A DNA stretch of 64,000 nt, taken from assembly GCF_008831285.2 (NCBI RefSeq), contig NC_045146.1, forward strand, positions 18,407,149 through 18,471,148, in the 5' to 3' direction. Under the pieces are notes generated by a model that saw only the letters and a program-made list of their open reading frames with translations, was not told the origin of the DNA and ran no database searches. The translations under genes were made by a program, and so were the position numbers. Below, piece by piece: positions 62,847-64,000 of this stretch. Position 1 is the stretch's first letter, and each line of letters starts with the position of its first letter. This stretch comes from Nymphaea colorata. Its lineage: Eukaryota > Streptophyta > Magnoliopsida > Nymphaeales > Nymphaeaceae.

Positions 62847-63458
62847 ATTTTGAAGTATTTTCACCTTCTTAGGATCCACCAATGGATCCTATAGAATAGA
62901 CAAGTATTTTTAGAAATTGAAGCTGCTCTAGAGATGTGAGTTCTTCTGTTGGCTGTGTTTACACTTTCATCCATTTCTGGGTGAGTGGAAGGAAACCCCA
63001 CAGACCAATTGAGAGGCCAAAACCCCTTTTTTGTCTCGTACCTTCACAGTACAGAGCTGTGTCGCAACTTGGGTGAACTTAAAGTTATTTCCTTCAACTT
63101 GAAAGTGGCATCTGCCACCTTTTACAGTCCAGAAGAGTAGCACACACGAGAATTGATTGACGATCAGACTCTTACCAGCTTATTAGCCATCCCAGCTACG
63201 GTACACCCCTTTGAGAAATTCTTTAATAATCTATTTAGTAGCTAACTAGCTAGTTCACTACCAATGTAGATGGTTTGAATCCAGATAATTTAGTTATCTT
63301 TATACCGTTGAATTCAATTTACTGGGAAAAAACCAAAGTCATAAGACAAAACTTTTACCAATATCAAATTTTGTGTCTCCTATAACAGAACAAACTTTTA
63401 TGTACATTTTTCAAAGCTTTCTCAACACCCACACCTAATTGTTAAGATACATAGGGAG

Positions 63459-63584
63459 ACTGCCCATATGGATAGATCTTCATGGAGAGATTCAAATCTG
63501 ACTGCCCATATGGATAGATCTTCATGGAGAGATTCAAATCTGACTGTCCATATGGAAAGACCTTCATGGAAAGACTGCAAAGAT
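63459..63584. repeat. 42-bp minisatellite, three copies
   Basis: Units start at about 63459, 63501 and 63543, each beginning actg(c/t)ccatatgga. The first two are essentially identical and the third is diverged. On the minus strand the repeat is open in one frame and gives a 14-residue repeat RFESLHEDLSIWAV within a 75-codon frame (63422-63649). I do not recognise a protein. Confidence 0.9.
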
Positions 63585-64000
63585 TCAAATAAACACAAAA
63601 ATAAGGTAAAACTCATATCAAACTTAGAACCAAAACAATTGTGAAACACTATTAATTATCCTTTCATGCAGCCGGTCCCTAATCTGCATCCACGTGTCAA
63701 ATGGTCGCCGAAAAAGCATCGAGATCCCCACCAACTCTACTCATGTTGATGCATCATTGGCCAACATCATGACAAGGGACAACCAATAGTAACACATACC
63801 TTCAGCATATATATATTTGTTATGATGTTCTTCATCCACCTGTAACAGCAGAAATCGTGAGACAAAAGATCGATGGACAAAATATCAAATCTAATGTTCT
63901 GCATCCACATCAAGCTTTAACAAGGAGTCTAGTGCTCTTGTAATAATGTGTCCTAGCCATATCAGATAATTCTAAAAAGAGAGAAATTCGACCCCTTAGT

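Larger units (their letters stand above)
61368..64000. other. DUF936 5' flank and AT-rich intergenic DNA
   Basis: 61368-61640 is GC-richer and fits the promoter and leader of the minus-strand DUF936 gene. Beyond that the sequence is AT-rich, with an (AC)n run near 62561-62577, a palindromic microsatellite at 62786-62845 and a 42-bp minisatellite at about 63459. No gene with recognisable homology was found up to the window edge. Confidence 0.6.

Overview
This window is nuclear DNA from a flowering plant. Its genes are rich in introns with GT-AG splice sites, the intergenic DNA is AT-rich with long (AT)n and (CT)n microsatellites, and there is a plant-type Ty1/Copia retrotransposon and several small inverted-repeat (MITE-like) elements. 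The protein set is plant-specific or plant-typical: an ALA-type flippase, a DUF936 protein, a plant OTS/ULP1 SUMO protease and a VEN4/SAMHD1-type dNTPase. I cannot name the species. All gene models were assembled by hand from open frames, splice consensus and remembered family signatures; no search was run.

Layout from left to right. (1) The last three coding exons of a ULP1/OTS-type SUMO protease (+, 1431-8068). One of its introns carries a nearly intact 5.45-kb Copia element (1858-7307) with almost identical LTRs, a 5-bp TATAT target duplication and one in-frame stop in the integrase. (2) A complete 11-exon P4-ATPase phospholipid flippase of the ALA8-ALA12 type (-, 10075-16256). (3) About 7.7 kb of AT-rich intergenic DNA. 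(4) A complete 19-exon HD-domain dNTP triphosphohydrolase, VEN4/SAMHD1-like (-, 23994-35001). Its introns hold two inverted-repeat elements, a partial exon duplication and other tandem duplications. (5) A single-exon XRCC3 RAD51 paralogue (-, 39300-40181). (6) A 6.4-kb region with no recognised gene but a few exon-like pieces on the minus strand. (7) A complete 9-exon organelle-type RlmN radical-SAM rRNA methyltransferase (+, 46570-51288). (8) A 3-exon chloroplast-targeted protein, tentatively the photosystem I assembly factor PSA3 (+, 53277-57927), with a GC-rich hAT-like MITE in its second intron. (9) A 4-exon DUF936 protein (-, 58841-61367). (10) AT-rich flank with a 42-bp minisatellite.

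These genes are not an operon or cluster. Several relate loosely to genome and plastid maintenance (dNTP pools, recombination repair, plastid rRNA methylation, PSI assembly), but I see no evidence that they form a system. The novel content is structural: young or well-preserved transposable elements inside introns, two GC-AG introns, a 16-nt microexon, and a tandemly duplicated exon fragment. I found no previously undescribed multigene system.
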